Origin: Akebia trifoliata
Taxonomy: Eukaryota; Streptophyta; Magnoliopsida; Ranunculales; Lardizabalaceae
DNA length: 64,000 nt
Assembly: GCA_017979445.1 (NCBI GenBank)
Contig: CM030706.1
Location: 19,330,967 to 19,394,966 of the forward strand
Direction of reading: 5' to 3'
Shown here: in pieces, positions 10,186-21,931 of the stretch
Numbering within the stretch: the stretch's first letter is position 1
Layout of the letters: each line of letters starts with the position of its first letter
The notes under the pieces: model-generated
What the model was told of the DNA's origin: nothing
Database searches by the model: none
What the model saw: the letters and a program-made list of their open reading frames with translations, nothing else
Made by a program: the position numbers and the translations under genes

Positions 10186-12417
10186 AACTCAGGCTGGCCG
10201 TTTGATGTGACCGTAAGCAATGGGTCTCTTTTTGATGTGTCAGAACGTTCTACTATTACTAGATTGTTAGTGATCACTGACTAATCATCTTCGTCTATGC
10301 CTATCAGGCGTGCATGTGATTCCCAAAATAATACTCCACTCGTATACGACCACCTTTACAATACACGTTCACTGGTAAAGATAAGAAATGAATGAACCCG
10401 GATTCCAGTTGTGACTCCATTCTCATACGTGTCCCATACCACGTATGAGCTTGGTGGTCCCTACCGTACATCCCAGGATAGTACATCCCTCCGAATGAGG
10501 TGACGTACTATCCCTTTAAGCATTCACAGACCCTTTAACAGCTCACAAAATAGCTACATATATATTATTTTTCATTTAAAATAAAAAAGAAATTAACAAA
10601 ACAGGGTTGAGAATGGATATCCAGTTCCTACCATGTAACTGTGGCCACCCGGCCTAAAATAAACAACAGTACTCGGAGCCTCTGCGCCAATATAAATTTA
10701 GATAAACATGCAACCCTTTCATTAATAACCTGGATATCCTTTCACGAACCTACATACAACATATAATGTAAAATGTAGACATCACCCCTCGGTATGATTC
10801 TGACATTTTACCGATTCATCCCTTTCCCATTTTACCGTGTTTTTACTTCTCGACTTTTCAAACAAAGTATTTTCTTTTCAAGCTTGCAAAATCACTTTTA
10901 TCATTCGATCGAAAATTATATAATTTTTGTTAAAACGGGATCCTAATAAGTATGTAAAGGCAAACTTCCAAAACTGGGAAAATCGATGAAAATTTGACTA
11001 AGTGTCGGAAACTTAATTTTTCAAAGTTGTCGAAATTAAAAACGGGTTTTTGTAAATGAAGGCCCTTGACATCATGAGAAGAGCCATGTAGTTTTGTAAG
11101 CTAATTCAAAGTAATGCAAAAGATATCACGCGAATACTTAAAATATTTTTTATTTTTTTCCCACTTTGTTTGAAGGAGTTACGGGGGCCATAAGTAGTTG
11201 TTTTGGCATGATAAAAGCATGAAAAATCCAAAAAAAAAAAGATCAGAAAATTTTTTTGGACACTTTTTGGTTTTCACGGTAGCACAGTGAATAGTGCACC
11301 CCGCACATGGTGGCACCATGAATAGTACATGGTGGCACCGTCAAAACGTTGGAATTTCGTGAATTTTTCCATTTTTTATTCATTTTTCGCTCGTTTTCGA
11401 TTCTAATAACCTACCTACGAATTAAATATTCAAATTAGGATAAAACACATCAAACATAACGATTTCTAGCATGAATTTAAAATAATTTAAGCAACATTCT
11501 ATGAATTTAAAACATACACAAGTTTCGAAACATCCCTAAATGCAAATTTTCAAAATCTATAGTTATTAATAAGAATCGAGAGTCCCTTACTCTTGTGTTT
11601 GTTGGACATGATAAACTAGCTTGGAAATGAAGGAGTGGCGGTCCAGAACATCGAATTTGATGGAACTTGAATGCCAAACGAATCGGTTTGATTGCAAAAC
11701 CCTCGATGGAAGTGTTCTTTCCCTTTCTAATGATAAACAACAACTCTCCTACGATTTGGATGAGGCTCTAAGTGGATATAAACAAACCCACTTGCTGATT
11801 TTTGAGGGAGACCAAGAAAACGAAAATAAAATGGAGGTTGAATGGGGTGAGCACGTGAAGCTCGACAACGTCGACGACTTTGCCTTCTTCATCGAGGTTT
11901 AACTCGGACTCACTTGCGATAGATCTTGATGGGAAGGGTTGAAACCCTAGGTTTGGAGAGTAGAAAGTAAATAAAAGAAATGAGTTGATTCTTTTTATAA
12001 TAAAAGCTGAGGGTATTTTTGTATTTTTCCTTAGTTTACATTTTCTACAAAATCTTGACCATTCGAACTCGAAAATTGACATATGAGTACTCCATTTCGA
12101 ATAATTTTTCATTGCGGACCTCATGATATAGTTAAATTTTTCTGATTCTTCCTCTATCAAAAATTAACTATTTTGGGTCCCACTTAACGCGAAATTCAAG
12201 GATTTTATAACTTTTTTATCCGAACTCGAATTTGAACTTGCTTACAGGCTAAAGTATATATTTAGACCTATTTGAATCCTATGGTGGAGTCGGTTTTCGT
12301 TAAAAATGATCGAAACAATATCTGAGTGTTTTACTCTAATGTTCTTCTTTGGTATTTTACTCGAAATAGCACCATTTGGCTTCTTCGAGATACGAGTTCA
12401 AAATCTGGGGTATTACA
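10186..12417 (-). repeat. Element B 3' LTR, truncated at its outer end
   Basis: On the minus strand it starts TGTAATACCCCAGATTTT at 12417. It ends at about 10186 in the block equivalent to 16383 and 39052 (CTCAGGCTGGCCG), about 900 bases short of the LTR end. It contains palindromic GGTGGCACC boxes at 11277-11335. The plus-strand open frame 11621-11902 lies antisense to the LTR and is not taken as a gene. Confidence 0.8.
11277..11335. repeat. Palindromic GGTGGCACC boxes in B 3' LTR
   Basis: ATGGTGGCACCATGAATAGT and a following TGGTGGCACCGT sit close together with repeated GTGAATAGTGCA-type spacers. Related boxes occur at the same LTR position in B's other LTR (17458-17522), and a different palindromic set occurs in solo LTR D (40270-40435). 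Confidence 0.6.
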
Positions 12418-12430
12418 TTTTCCCCCCTTA
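12418..12430 (-). other. Element B polypurine tract
   Basis: TTTTCCCCCCTTA on the plus strand, that is TAAGGGGGGAAAA on the coding strand, directly precedes the 3' LTR start. This is where plus-strand DNA synthesis would be primed. Confidence 0.8.
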
Positions 12431-13958
12431 CTAAAAATTTTGTCATCGAAATTGAAATTGTATCTTATCAACGTTGTTGTCATTCCACTATTACGACATG
12501 TATAACAAACGATAATTATCTTCAATTATCATCTACCCTTGGTTCTCAACTAATCTCATTTTTCAATTCCTAAACTTTAGGTCACCTATTTTCCATCAAC
12601 CCAACACATGCATTGATTAATCACTACAATTCATTCTCATACTCCAACTAATTCATCATTTGTATAACTCTAAGACAACAGTTAGCTCACATTATACCAA
12701 TTCCTCAACAATCTTTATCAATAATTCTTTCACACCTTCTCTATCCTTTATCTTTGTTTTTCTCACCAACTATATCGTCCATTATGCGTACTTGTACTTG
12801 CAATAGAAATTTATTCCTCAATACGCAGTCTTACTACAAACACACCACTACTATAATGCAAGTATTTACCAACACTAACTTCTCAATTCGTATTCAAATC
12901 TTTTATTCCTAATACACCAATATATCTACATTCGACTCAAGATTCCATGTTCTACTTACCGTGATATCACCTCGAGGCCTTTGTCAGGATCTTTATGATT
13001 TATAACCTTAATCAACAGGGTAAATCCTACATCAAACAAATTATTTCACAAACTGACTACGTGTGAAAGGTTTGACAAATACTTCTTCAACATGGACACG
13101 TGGAACACGCGATGACCTGCTCAAAATCTGTTCACCTACTTCAAACAGTCTCATAAGCTGCAAGTCATACGCTTTCTTTCTTTACTCCCAAATTCACAGT
13201 ATCGACCAGTTACTATTTAAATATCATTGTAATATCAATTGTTGCACGTACACAGTCACATTACTAGTTTTGCAAATAGTCCTTACCTCCTCGCACTCTT
13301 CAACCCTCCTAACACCTAAACATACTCATTAATTAACAAAACACATGTTACGATCCACCCCTTATTATATCCGCCTTGTTCTAAAAATTACCTTCTCTAT
13401 CTAACTCTTACCTATTGCAATTCAATCTCTTTAGCAATATTTTTTGAACTTATACTATCTTCCAATCCAACACGCTTTCCAATTCATAAATTTATTTCTT
13501 ACATCTCTTAAGGAAATGCGTTTTTCACACATCAAGTTTACCTCCAAATACTCGTTCATTTGTGTCACATACAAAATTTTAGTTTTTGATAGAACACTTT
13601 TATTCTGTAGGATCCTACTTAATCTCTCAAAAACTTCATTCTTTCTTCACAAGGTATTATTCTAAACATCACTTACCCACACCTACTTTTAGCCTTTACT
13701 CACACAATCTCAACTATATTATTTTCATGTTATAATTACATTTATCCCCACAACACACATTTCTACGCATGATACTCCTTTCCTACCCTACTCTACTATG
13801 CCTATCTCATCAACATTCTTTACCCCAAAGTACTCAACAACTTTTTGACAATCATAATCTTCTAGTGGCGTAGATAGTTTTATTACATGGTTTGTCTCTA
13901 TAATTTATAACTATAGTAAGGATGTAAAATATTAACAGAAGTATATAATCCAAAAAAA
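12431..13958 (-). pseudogene. Element B 3' internal region with pol tail remnant
   Basis: Around 13110-13075 (minus strand) the sequence corresponds to the VFHVSMLKKYL segment found near the C-terminus of chromovirus-type integrase, as in A at about 28945 and C at about 35640. The rest is mostly non-coding. A stretch near 13200-13300, with CAATGATATTTAAATAGTAA, also occurs in A (28840) and C (35790). Between it and the protease remnant there is no RT, RNase H or integrase core. Confidence 0.6.
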
Positions 13959-14141
13959 TCAATATTGAATAGAAATCCGATTTTTAACATTATAATTAGT
14001 AATTATACCTTCCAAAATTTCGTCGGAGACATGTACTTTCTCTTGGATCACAACCCTTGCTTGCGACTGTGATAGATGACATTCTCTCCTTATATGTCCC
14101 ACCTGACCACACGCGTAACATGTTAACGCTTTTGTCTTCAT
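13959..14141 (-). pseudogene. Element B gag C-terminal zinc knuckle and protease start
   Basis: The reading contains CYACGQVGHIRREC, a CX2CX4HX4C zinc knuckle that binds retroelement RNA during packaging. It is followed by a ~40-residue linker with SDEILEG, then the frame ends where the protease begins. The same linker occurs in A after its knuckle at about 28390-28436. Upstream on the minus strand (14142-14400) the gag C-terminal region is readable only in pieces. Confidence 0.75.
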
Positions 14142-15475
14142 AGGTTTCTGTGGAGTGGGCAGTTGGAAAGTTGGAGCCTGTGGTCTCTGAACCTGCCTCG
14201 TTGTTTCTCTTGACCCTACTAGCCTTGCTGGAATTCTAGTCGCTCTATGACTCAGTGATGAGGGAACCCCACAACTCGGTGGTGGAGTAGCTCTATACTA
14301 TGGGTAAACTGAACCCGGGACGATTGGCCTCAAATACATCGACCTCTTGGTCGGGTTTGATTTGGAAGAAAGAGAGGTTGAAAGTTGACTAGTCTGTCCC
14401 TAGCACATCTGTAATTCCATCCCATCCCATTTTCGACCACTAGTTCGGTCCGCTTGTGATAGTATAAGCATGTCATCGACCTTGTTAAAATTCGATGACC
14501 TTATTGTTCCTTGAATTTTCCCATCTAACATCTTTTTGAGCCATACATCTTTAATCGATCGACGTGGACCTGAGCATTACACCCCTGTGTGTCCCAACTT
14601 ACCACATTCATAACACGCTATCACTTTTTCTTTCGATTGATTTAGTATTATATGTTGTTGTTTCCTACAAAACTTCTCCATTTCTTGAACGGATAATTCT
14701 ATAGTCTCGCTTCTTATGTATGGTCGTTTTCTCCATGACCTTGCTAGTTTCGTAATTGTTTGCCTCTTGTTAGATCTTAACTGCCCTTCTTCAAATAAGC
14801 TTGGAGGTGATGATTGTACTATTCCTATTTCTTCTTGTAGTCCTCCCTGTGTTGGGATATCTACTCTAGGGTCCTTATGGGATCATCCTTAAGATGGTGG
14901 TTGAGTTTTTCTTCTATTCTTTCTAGTCTTTTCGTTAATTGACCCACCATGATCATTTGAGCCTCAAACATCTCCAATTGTCTCCTTTACATGCGTCTCT
15001 GACTCTAGGATAACCCCAAGACTGCTTCTATCAATTATTTTATCTTGGTGAGTTGACTTGACCTAGGTAGGCCATCCCTACTAGTTTGAATCCTTGTCAT
15101 GGGTCCAGTTGTAACTCTATTTTCTTGCCTCTTTTTCTAGTCTGCAAGTTCAGAAATTTTCTATTTATCAGAAGCAAGACACTTCTCCGAACTACGCCAA
15201 CATCATTCTCAGGGAAAACATTAACTACTATTATAATAAGGAATCCAGTAATGAACACCACTTTCATCATTATAGAATGAACCTAGAATCTTATCTTAGG
15301 CTTATTAGGTTCTACGGACTTCTAGACACGGAAATGCTCGCAATCCCAATACGGAACTACTGATGAGCTCGGATATAGAATTCCTAGTGACGCTCTATGA
15401 TTGTCTCTAATATCTGTGGTATCAACCTACTCTTCAAAACATAACAAATCTGTATCTCATACTGATCTAATGCTA
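14142..15475 (-). pseudogene. Element B gag (core deleted) and leader
   Basis: On the minus strand the leader follows the primer site at 15476. Then comes decayed gag with an additional zinc-knuckle-like segment at 14618-14577 (CYECGKLGHTGV, a stop, then C; spacing CX2CX4HX4C). The equivalent segment in A at 18102 has lost its His. The gag core present in A at 18500-18900 (with NGEANH and FTRLSRYA) is absent here, the flanking blocks being joined near 14400. No continuous frame survives. Confidence 0.55.
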
Positions 15476-15488
15476 TGCTCTGATACCA
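15476..15488 (-). other. Element B primer binding site (initiator-Met tRNA type)
   Basis: TGCTCTGATACCA on the plus strand is the complement of TGGTATCAGAGCA. It lies two bases inside the LTR end at 15491 and gives the antisense orientation of B. Confidence 0.9.
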
Positions 15489-15490
15489 TC

Positions 15491-18099
15491 TGTGATGCCC
15501 CACCAAATACTAACACAAATCTCAAGGCCAAATATCAAGGTATTAGGTGGCACCTCAAAATTTGGGCATGGCTTTCTCTGTTTATGTTAGTGTTCCACGG
15601 AACTCGAAGACAACGTAATCTAATATACCACAAACCCTAACTATATATAAAGGCAACACGAAAATAATAGCGAAAGACTAAAAATATCTAATACATGAGT
15701 ATATTAGAGTGCTGAAGTTTAACAATATACAAGATTTCTAAAGTACTCTTACTCTAATACAAACCTAACACTCACTCCAAAATTTACATACATCTTTGAC
15801 GAAACTGACAGCACTAAGGGATATAACCCTAATGCTCAACAAGAAATAGACTCTGATCGTCGATCTGACCGACAAGATACTCCTCACTTAATGACTCTGC
15901 GCCTGTCTCGGTAACTACAAGTATTGAAACTAAAAAAAATAAGAAGGAAAGGGTGAGTAACATTGGTTATCCAGTAAGTCTACAACCAATTCCTACTAAT
16001 AACCTCTCCTAAACATGGTCGAGTAACATGCTGAACAGTTTAACATATGCAAAGTTTTACAAGAGAAAATACAATTAACTGGTACATATAGCCAGGGATG
16101 AGCAGCTAAACAGTTTAAAAGTTCACATCACATCAATCATCGGTACTCACTAGACATTTTTCATCTTATGAAAATATAGTTGACAACATTGAAATAGTAG
16201 ACATGCTTTTCAGTTTATACTTCGAAATATAACAACAGATACATACTACAATTGGTGGAGTATTGGAATTAAAGAGTTGGGATTCACGACTGGATCGCTC
16301 CCAGTCGGGACATGATATTCCTCAATAACATCGTAGTTCCTGATTTTGTGGTTGGTCGCTGTTTACCACGCTAGCGGGACCATTTATCCAGCTCAGACTG
16401 GCCGTTTGACGTGACCGTAAGCAATAGGTCTCTTTTCGATGTGTCAGAACGTTCGACTACTACTAGAATGTTAGTGATCACTGACTATCATCTTCGTCTA
16501 TGCCTATCAGGTATACATGTGATTCCCAAAATAACACTCCACTCGTATATGACCACCTTTACAATACACGTTCACTGGTAAAGATAAGAAAGGAATGGAC
16601 CTGAATTCCAGTTGTGACTCCACTCTCGTACGCGTCCCATACCACATATGAGCTTGGTGGTTCCTACCGTACATCCCAGGATATTACATCCCTTCGGATG
16701 ATGATGCAGTATCCCTTTAGGCATTCTCAAATCCTTTAACAGCTCACAAAATAGTAACATATATATATTATTTTTTATTTAAATAAAAAGAGAAATTAAC
16801 AGAATAGGGTTGAGAATGGATATCCAGTTCCTACCATGCAACTGTGGCCACCCAGCCTAAAGTAAACAACAGTACTCGGAGCCTCTGCGCCAACATAAAT
16901 TTAAATAAACATGCAACCCTTTCATTAATAACCTGGATATCCTTTCACCAACCTACGTACAACATACAACGTAAAATACAGACATCAACCCTCGGTAACA
17001 TTATGACATTTTATCGATTCATCCCTTTTCCATTCTACCGTATTTTTACTTCTCGACTTTTCAAACAAAGTATTTCTTTTTCAAGCTTGCAAAATCATTT
17101 TTATCATTCGATCGAAACGGGGTCCCAATAAGTATGCAAAGGCAAACTTCCAAAATTGGGAAAATCGATGAACATTTGGCTAAGTGTCGAAAACTTGATT
17201 TTTCAAAGTTGTCGAAATTACGGTTTTTGTAAATGAAGGCCCTTGAGAACATGAGAAGATCCATGTAATTTTGTAAGTTAATTCAAAGTAATGCAAAAGA
17301 TATCACGCGAATACTTAAAACATTCCCGTCGTGATGAAATTTTGTTTATTTTTTTCCCGCTTCGTTTGAAGGAGTTACTGGGGCAATAAGTAGGTGTTTT
17401 AGCATGTTAAAAGCATGAGGAATCTAAAATAAATATCAGACAAATTTTGGATTTCACGATAGCACCGTGAATAGTGCACGATGGCACACGGTGGCACCGT
17501 GAATAGTGCACGATGGCTCGGTCAGAATGCTGGAATTTCACGAATTTTTCTATTTTTTCTTCGTTTTTCTTTCATTTTCGATTCTAATAACCCACCCACG
17601 AATTAAATATTCAAATTACGATAAAACACATCAAACATAACGATTTCTAGCATGAATTTGAAATAATTTAAGCAACATTCTATGAATTTAAAACATACAC
17701 AAGTTTCGAAACATTCCTAAATGCAATTTTCCAAAATCTATGGTTATTAATAAGAATCGAGAGTCACTTATTCTTGTGGTTGTTGGACACGATAAGCTAG
17801 CTTGAAAATGAAGGAGTGGCGGTCCGGAACATCAAATTTGGTGGAACTTGAATGCCAAACGAATCGGTTTGGTTGCCAAACCCTCAATGGAAGTGTTCTT
17901 CCCCTTTCCAATGACAAATAACGACTCTCGTACGATTTGGATGGGGCTCCAAGTGGTTATAAACAAACCTACTTACTGATTTTTATGGGAGGCCAAGAGA
18001 ATGAAAAGAAAATGGAGGTTGAATGGGGTGAACACGTGGAGCTCGACAACGCCGACGACTTTGCCTCTTCGTCGAAGTTCAACTCGAACTTGCTTGCGT
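15491..18099 (-). repeat. Element B 5' LTR, truncated at its outer end
   Basis: On the plus strand it starts TGTGATGCCCC and parallels the 3' LTR (10186-12417) from 16383 on. At about 18099 (CTTGCTTGCG) it stops, about 500 bases short of the expected LTR start, and joins A's gag with a 3-base GCG overlap. GGTGGCACC boxes lie at 17458-17522. Confidence 0.8.
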
Positions 18100-18920
18100 A
18101 TGTTATGAATGTATCAAATTGAGATATAAAGGAGAGTAATGTTCGGGTCGACGTCAATCGATTAAGGATGTGTGACTCAAAAAGATGTAGACAAGCCAAT
18201 ACAGGGAATAATAAGGCCATCAAATTTTAACAAAGAAATAATGTACTCGTGCCACCCTGAACAAACAAGACTAGTGGTCAGAAACAAGAAATGGTACAAG
18301 ACTTACCACGATTGCAAGGTACATCACTAAATCCAAGAAATGAGGAAGCGTTTAACTTCTTCAAAAGAGACAAATACTATTCCACCTCCGGGACCACTTC
18401 CACATGTCGTGTTTTTGAAGAATGAGATAACTTTCTAGCCTAAAGGATAGATAAATTCAAGGATGGGATTGTAAAATTTTCAACGATTACGTCCACCGAG
18501 ATTTGGGAGTTTTTTCGATCCAATTGAGATCAATGAGTGGATTTTGAAGACCTAAGAGATTTTGAGTACTATGTAGTTTTCGAGCGATCAGTGGGTGACG
18601 GTGATTATATTCTAATTGAATGGGGAGGCCAATCATTAGTAATATTTTGAGAAGAATGTATTGGCAAATGAATCGTTTGAGTAGGTAAACTTCAAAAAGA
18701 TGTTTTTTTATAGATTTATATCTCAGACTGCTCGAAAAATCAAACACTAAGAGTTTTTGAGATTAGTGTAGTACAATCTATCGATTACAGACTATGATAT
18801 GATGTTCACTAGGTTGTCACGATATGCACTCAAGCTTATCCTGATAGATTTATAAAAGGCCCGTAAATTCTTTAGAGGACTATAACCCTACATAAGGGCC
18901 AGGAGGTTGATGATTGAGAC
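18100..18920 (+). pseudogene. Element A gag middle part
   Basis: The first bases encode a decayed zinc knuckle (CYEC, then a Tyr where B has His, then C). The following block shares GTCGACGTCAATCGATTAA-type sequence with B. From about 18500 the pieces NGEANH (followed by two stops where the family has WW) and MMFTRLSRYA identify the gag core of a Del/Tekay-like element. Several frame shifts are needed. It is cut at GAGAC (18916-18920) by the Athila-like element and resumes at 28047. Confidence 0.65.
18916..18920. repeat. Athila-like element target duplication, left
   Basis: GAGAC here and at 28042-28046 flank the element exactly, confirming both LTR boundaries. Confidence 0.9.
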
Positions 18921-20683
18921 TGATAAGAATGTAAAATGTCATATTTTTCTCTTTTAATATTTAGTCCTTTATACATATTTAGTGCCTAAGTGTACTTATT
19001 ATTATTTTATTTTGATTTAGGATGCAAATGGAGGTATTAAGTTGTGCGATTTTGGACAGTTTCGACATCATTTCGTAATCTGGGCATAACTCTCTCATCC
19101 GAACTCCGATTGAGATGATTCAAAATACTATGAAACTCTGAGACAAAGATATACAACTTTCGTGTTTTGAGTTTTGAGAGATAATGACTTTATCAAGGTA
19201 AAATTCTGGTTTGAAGTTACTCCACGTACACTATTGACGTGAATTTGACGTGAATTTGATACAAATTTGACACAGATTTGAAGAGGTTTATTTTCGAAAT
19301 TCTCCAAATCTAATGCACGCAAATTTCAACTAAAAATACCACTTTCCTAATTATATTAGGACTTTATTTTATTTTTAATAAATTTTTCTTAATTAGTCAG
19401 ATTTTGATATTGTTATTGGAGGATAAGATTTAGAATATTTTTAGGAGATTTTGTAGGCATCTAAGAAAAAAAAAAGAACGTGTAGAAGAAAAAACAAAGG
19501 AAGAGACTTGGAGAAGATCTCTCTCTCTATCTCTCTATTATTTGATTTTAATCTTTTCTTGAGGAAAGAAGAGCTGAAACTTGGGGAACTAACGACCATA
19601 AAAAGAAAGCGTTGTTGCTGAAATTTTTCAGCAACATTATTGCCAAGAAGAAGGAGAAGTTGCTGCTTGTATTCGTTTTCAATCATCAACATCATCGTCG
19701 TGAGGAACATCACCACCAACACATCTCAAACTTCTTTAGTTGTGTTAAAAAGTGTAACCCTTATGACTTTTATTTATTTTTATTACTTCAACCCTGGTTG
19801 TCATTGGATTAAAGAACATCTTGTTAGATTCTTAAGTTAGAAATTTTTAATTCAATGAGTTAGTGACTTTCAGATTCATTAATTGATATTTTCGGATTGG
19901 TGAGATATAGACACATGAATTGGTGATCTTAATTATGTATGCTGAATTTTCAGTTCGGTTATATTGAAAACTTTGATATTAATTGTCATTGAAACCATAG
20001 TTGTATCTCTAATCACCTAATTGATTTGGGATATGATTTAAAACTGGTAAAAACTATGAATAATAGTTGTGATCTGAAAATTGCATGTTCTTTAGCCATG
20101 GACTTTTCCATAGGTTTGAGGAGTAGGTTATTGAATCATAATTCCTTTTAATCCTAATGATTTGTTTAAGAAGTTGTAAGGATACGCTGAGTATTAACTT
20201 GATTGCTTAATCAAAATTACTGGGTGATGGACTTTTCCAAAACCCAAGGATTTATCAAAGAAGGAATTTATAAAATGCATGATCTCTTTAGGCTTGCACT
20301 TTGATTCAATTCGGATATGTAATTAAGGTATGAAATTCGTTGTCTATGTTGAAGCAATTTGATTAGTCATTTAATGAATTTGATTTTCTGAATTGTGAGA
20401 GAAGATGATCTATTGTAAATATTTATTTCTTTAATTTTTATTTTTATTTTTATTATTTCTTTCTTTTTATTTATTTATTTTTTTAATCCGAATTACCAAA
20501 ATTGAAATCCCCTTAAATTTGTGTAATATGTTTGTTTCCAACTTGTTAATTAAACTAACTAAAATTTGTTATGACTCTTTAGAATAGGAGTACCCGCAAT
20601 CCCCGACCAATAATGATATCCTACAAATCACTTTACTACAATCTTCTATAGGGTTTATTGATGACTAAAAAGAAGGTAAATCA
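18921..20683 (+). repeat. Athila-like 5' LTR
   Basis: It starts TGATAAGAATGTAAAATGTC and ends GAAGGTAAATCA, and is paired with the 3' LTR 26278-28041. It holds a His/Lys/Leu-rich short frame (19612-19812) repeated in the 3' copy; this is simple sequence shared because the LTRs are duplicates, not a recognised protein. Confidence 0.92.
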
Positions 20684-20685
20684 AA

Positions 20686-20702
20686 TGGCGTCGCTGCCGG
20701 GA
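20686..20702 (+). other. Athila-like primer binding site (tRNA-Asp type)
   Basis: TGGCGTCGCTGCCGGGA lies two bases after the LTR end and resembles the Athila primer site TGGCGCCGTTGCCGGGG complementary to tRNA-Asp, with a few transitions. Confidence 0.8.
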
Positions 20703-20935
20703 ATTGCAAAATCCCTATGTTTTAGTGTCATTTAACTTGTTAATATTCTATTTTACTTGTTAAGCTTGCATGTAATATATCTTGTGTTACACTTATTGAA
20801 ATTTTAGCATGAATCTTTCTTATCACTATGGGGATCATGTTTTGATATTTTTAGGAAGGGAAGCTTATTTTTATTTTTCAACTCTAACTTGTATATTGTT
20901 GTCTTTGCTTTTGGGTTCAAGTCCATGAATGTCCT
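20703..20935 (+). other. Athila-like 5' leader
   Basis: This is untranslated leader between the primer site and the gag reading frame. It is AT-rich, with no feature recognised. Confidence 0.5.
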
Positions 20936-21931
20936 GCAGTTAGAAGAAAGACTCAAGAACTTGCAAAACGCTTGGCCTTTCTAAAAGAAGTTGCACATCA
21001 ACCCCCACCTCACCAAGAGGAGAGGGAAGAGTTGAAAAAGTCAGATAGCGCTTCCTATCCCTTGTCAGACGAGGAAAAAAATATTCCTGATTTAGAAGAA
21101 GAAAGTGAAGAAGAAGAATTACCAATGGTTGAAACCATTAGACAAATGTTTTCTTCAACTGATGGGGGAACCACACTAACTTGTATTACTTATCCAGAAC
21201 CAGCAATTTGCAAAGTAGCTGAGTTTGAACTGAAGAGTAGGTTTTTACACCATTTGCCCAAATTCCATGGGCTTACTAATGAAGATCCCCATAAGCATCT
21301 CAAGGAGTTTCAGTTTGTGTATTCAAGTATGTGCCCACAGAATGCGGATCTCAACATCTTTGAAGCTATGAATTATCCATTGACTGACATTAAACCCTAT
21401 TTTTCTATTGATATTATTGATTCATTTGCGCAGAGGTTTATGGAAGCAATGGAAGATGATGAATTGAAAGTAACACTCTCTCAAGGAGTTGGTTATACTG
21501 AGAATGGAGATTCCATTTCTAAAGCTGAGTTGGAAAAGGCTGAAGAGCCCATTGTGATCAGAACCGTGGCCTCCCTTGAGTCCCTACCCATTTTACCAAG
21601 GTCTATTCCTCCTTTGTCCCTTCCTATTTCTACTAACAAGATGTTACCTTCAGTGATACAGGCCCCTACACTTGAGCTTAAGGTTTTGCCAGATCACTTG
21701 AAGTATGTCTTTTTGGGAAATAAGGAGACGCTGCCTGTTATTATATCCTCGAAGTTGGAGGAGAATCAAGAGAAGAAGCTTGTGGACATTCTTAATAAGT
21801 ACGAGACCGCCATTGGTTGGACTTTGGCAGATATCAAGGGAATCAGCCCAACCATGTGTGTCCATAGAATCCTATTGGAGGAGGTGCCAAACCCACCAAA
21901 AAAGCCCAGAGACGCCTACATCCACCCATGA
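20936..21931 (+). pseudogene. Athila-like gag N-terminal part fused in frame to end of protease and RT start
   Basis: The frame is open without a clear ATG; a TTG at 20972 begins the longest unbroken count of 319 residues. Residues 1-~90 are an acidic N-terminal region (EEESEEEEL). Residues 91-127 start the retrotransposon gag domain (PKFHGLTNEDPHKHLKEF). At about residue 128 (near 21353) the sequence jumps to NIFEAMNYP, which in Athila elements marks the end of the protease. It then runs through the protease-RT linker (DDELKVTLSQG) to the RT entrance (GWTLADIKGISP). Most of gag, its zinc knuckle and the protease active site are thus removed in frame. A frame shift near 21900 ends the reading. 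Confidence 0.8.

Larger units (their letters stand above)
10186..18099 (-). mobile_element. Element B: non-autonomous Del/Tekay-like element, antisense, both outer ends truncated
   Basis: Read on the minus strand: 5' LTR 18099-15491 (its first ~500 bases missing), primer site, leader, two zinc-knuckle segments of gag, a pol tail, polypurine tract, and 3' LTR 12417-10186 (its last ~900 bases missing). The element lies inside A's gag, with A sequence collinear on both sides. There is no target duplication because neither LTR terminus survives. The retained LTR parts are very similar to each other. Gag core, RT, RNase H and integrase core are absent. Confidence 0.8.

Noticed and set aside
11621..11902. 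93-residue plus-strand frame, partly repeated at 17800-18120
   Set aside because: It is antisense within the two LTRs of element B, which are duplicates of each other, so the repetition is not independent conservation; the copy at 17925 has a stop.
11768..12160. 130-residue minus-strand frame in element B's 3' LTR
   Set aside because: It lies within LTR sequence, is not preserved in the other LTR copies, and has no recognisable domain.
15476..15488. tRNA gene
   Set aside because: The match is only to the 3' end of initiator Met tRNA, as expected for a primer binding site; there is no cloverleaf around it.
19612..19812. His/Lys-rich frame repeated at 26943-27173
   Set aside because: It is within the two LTRs of the Athila-like element; similarity comes from LTR duplication.
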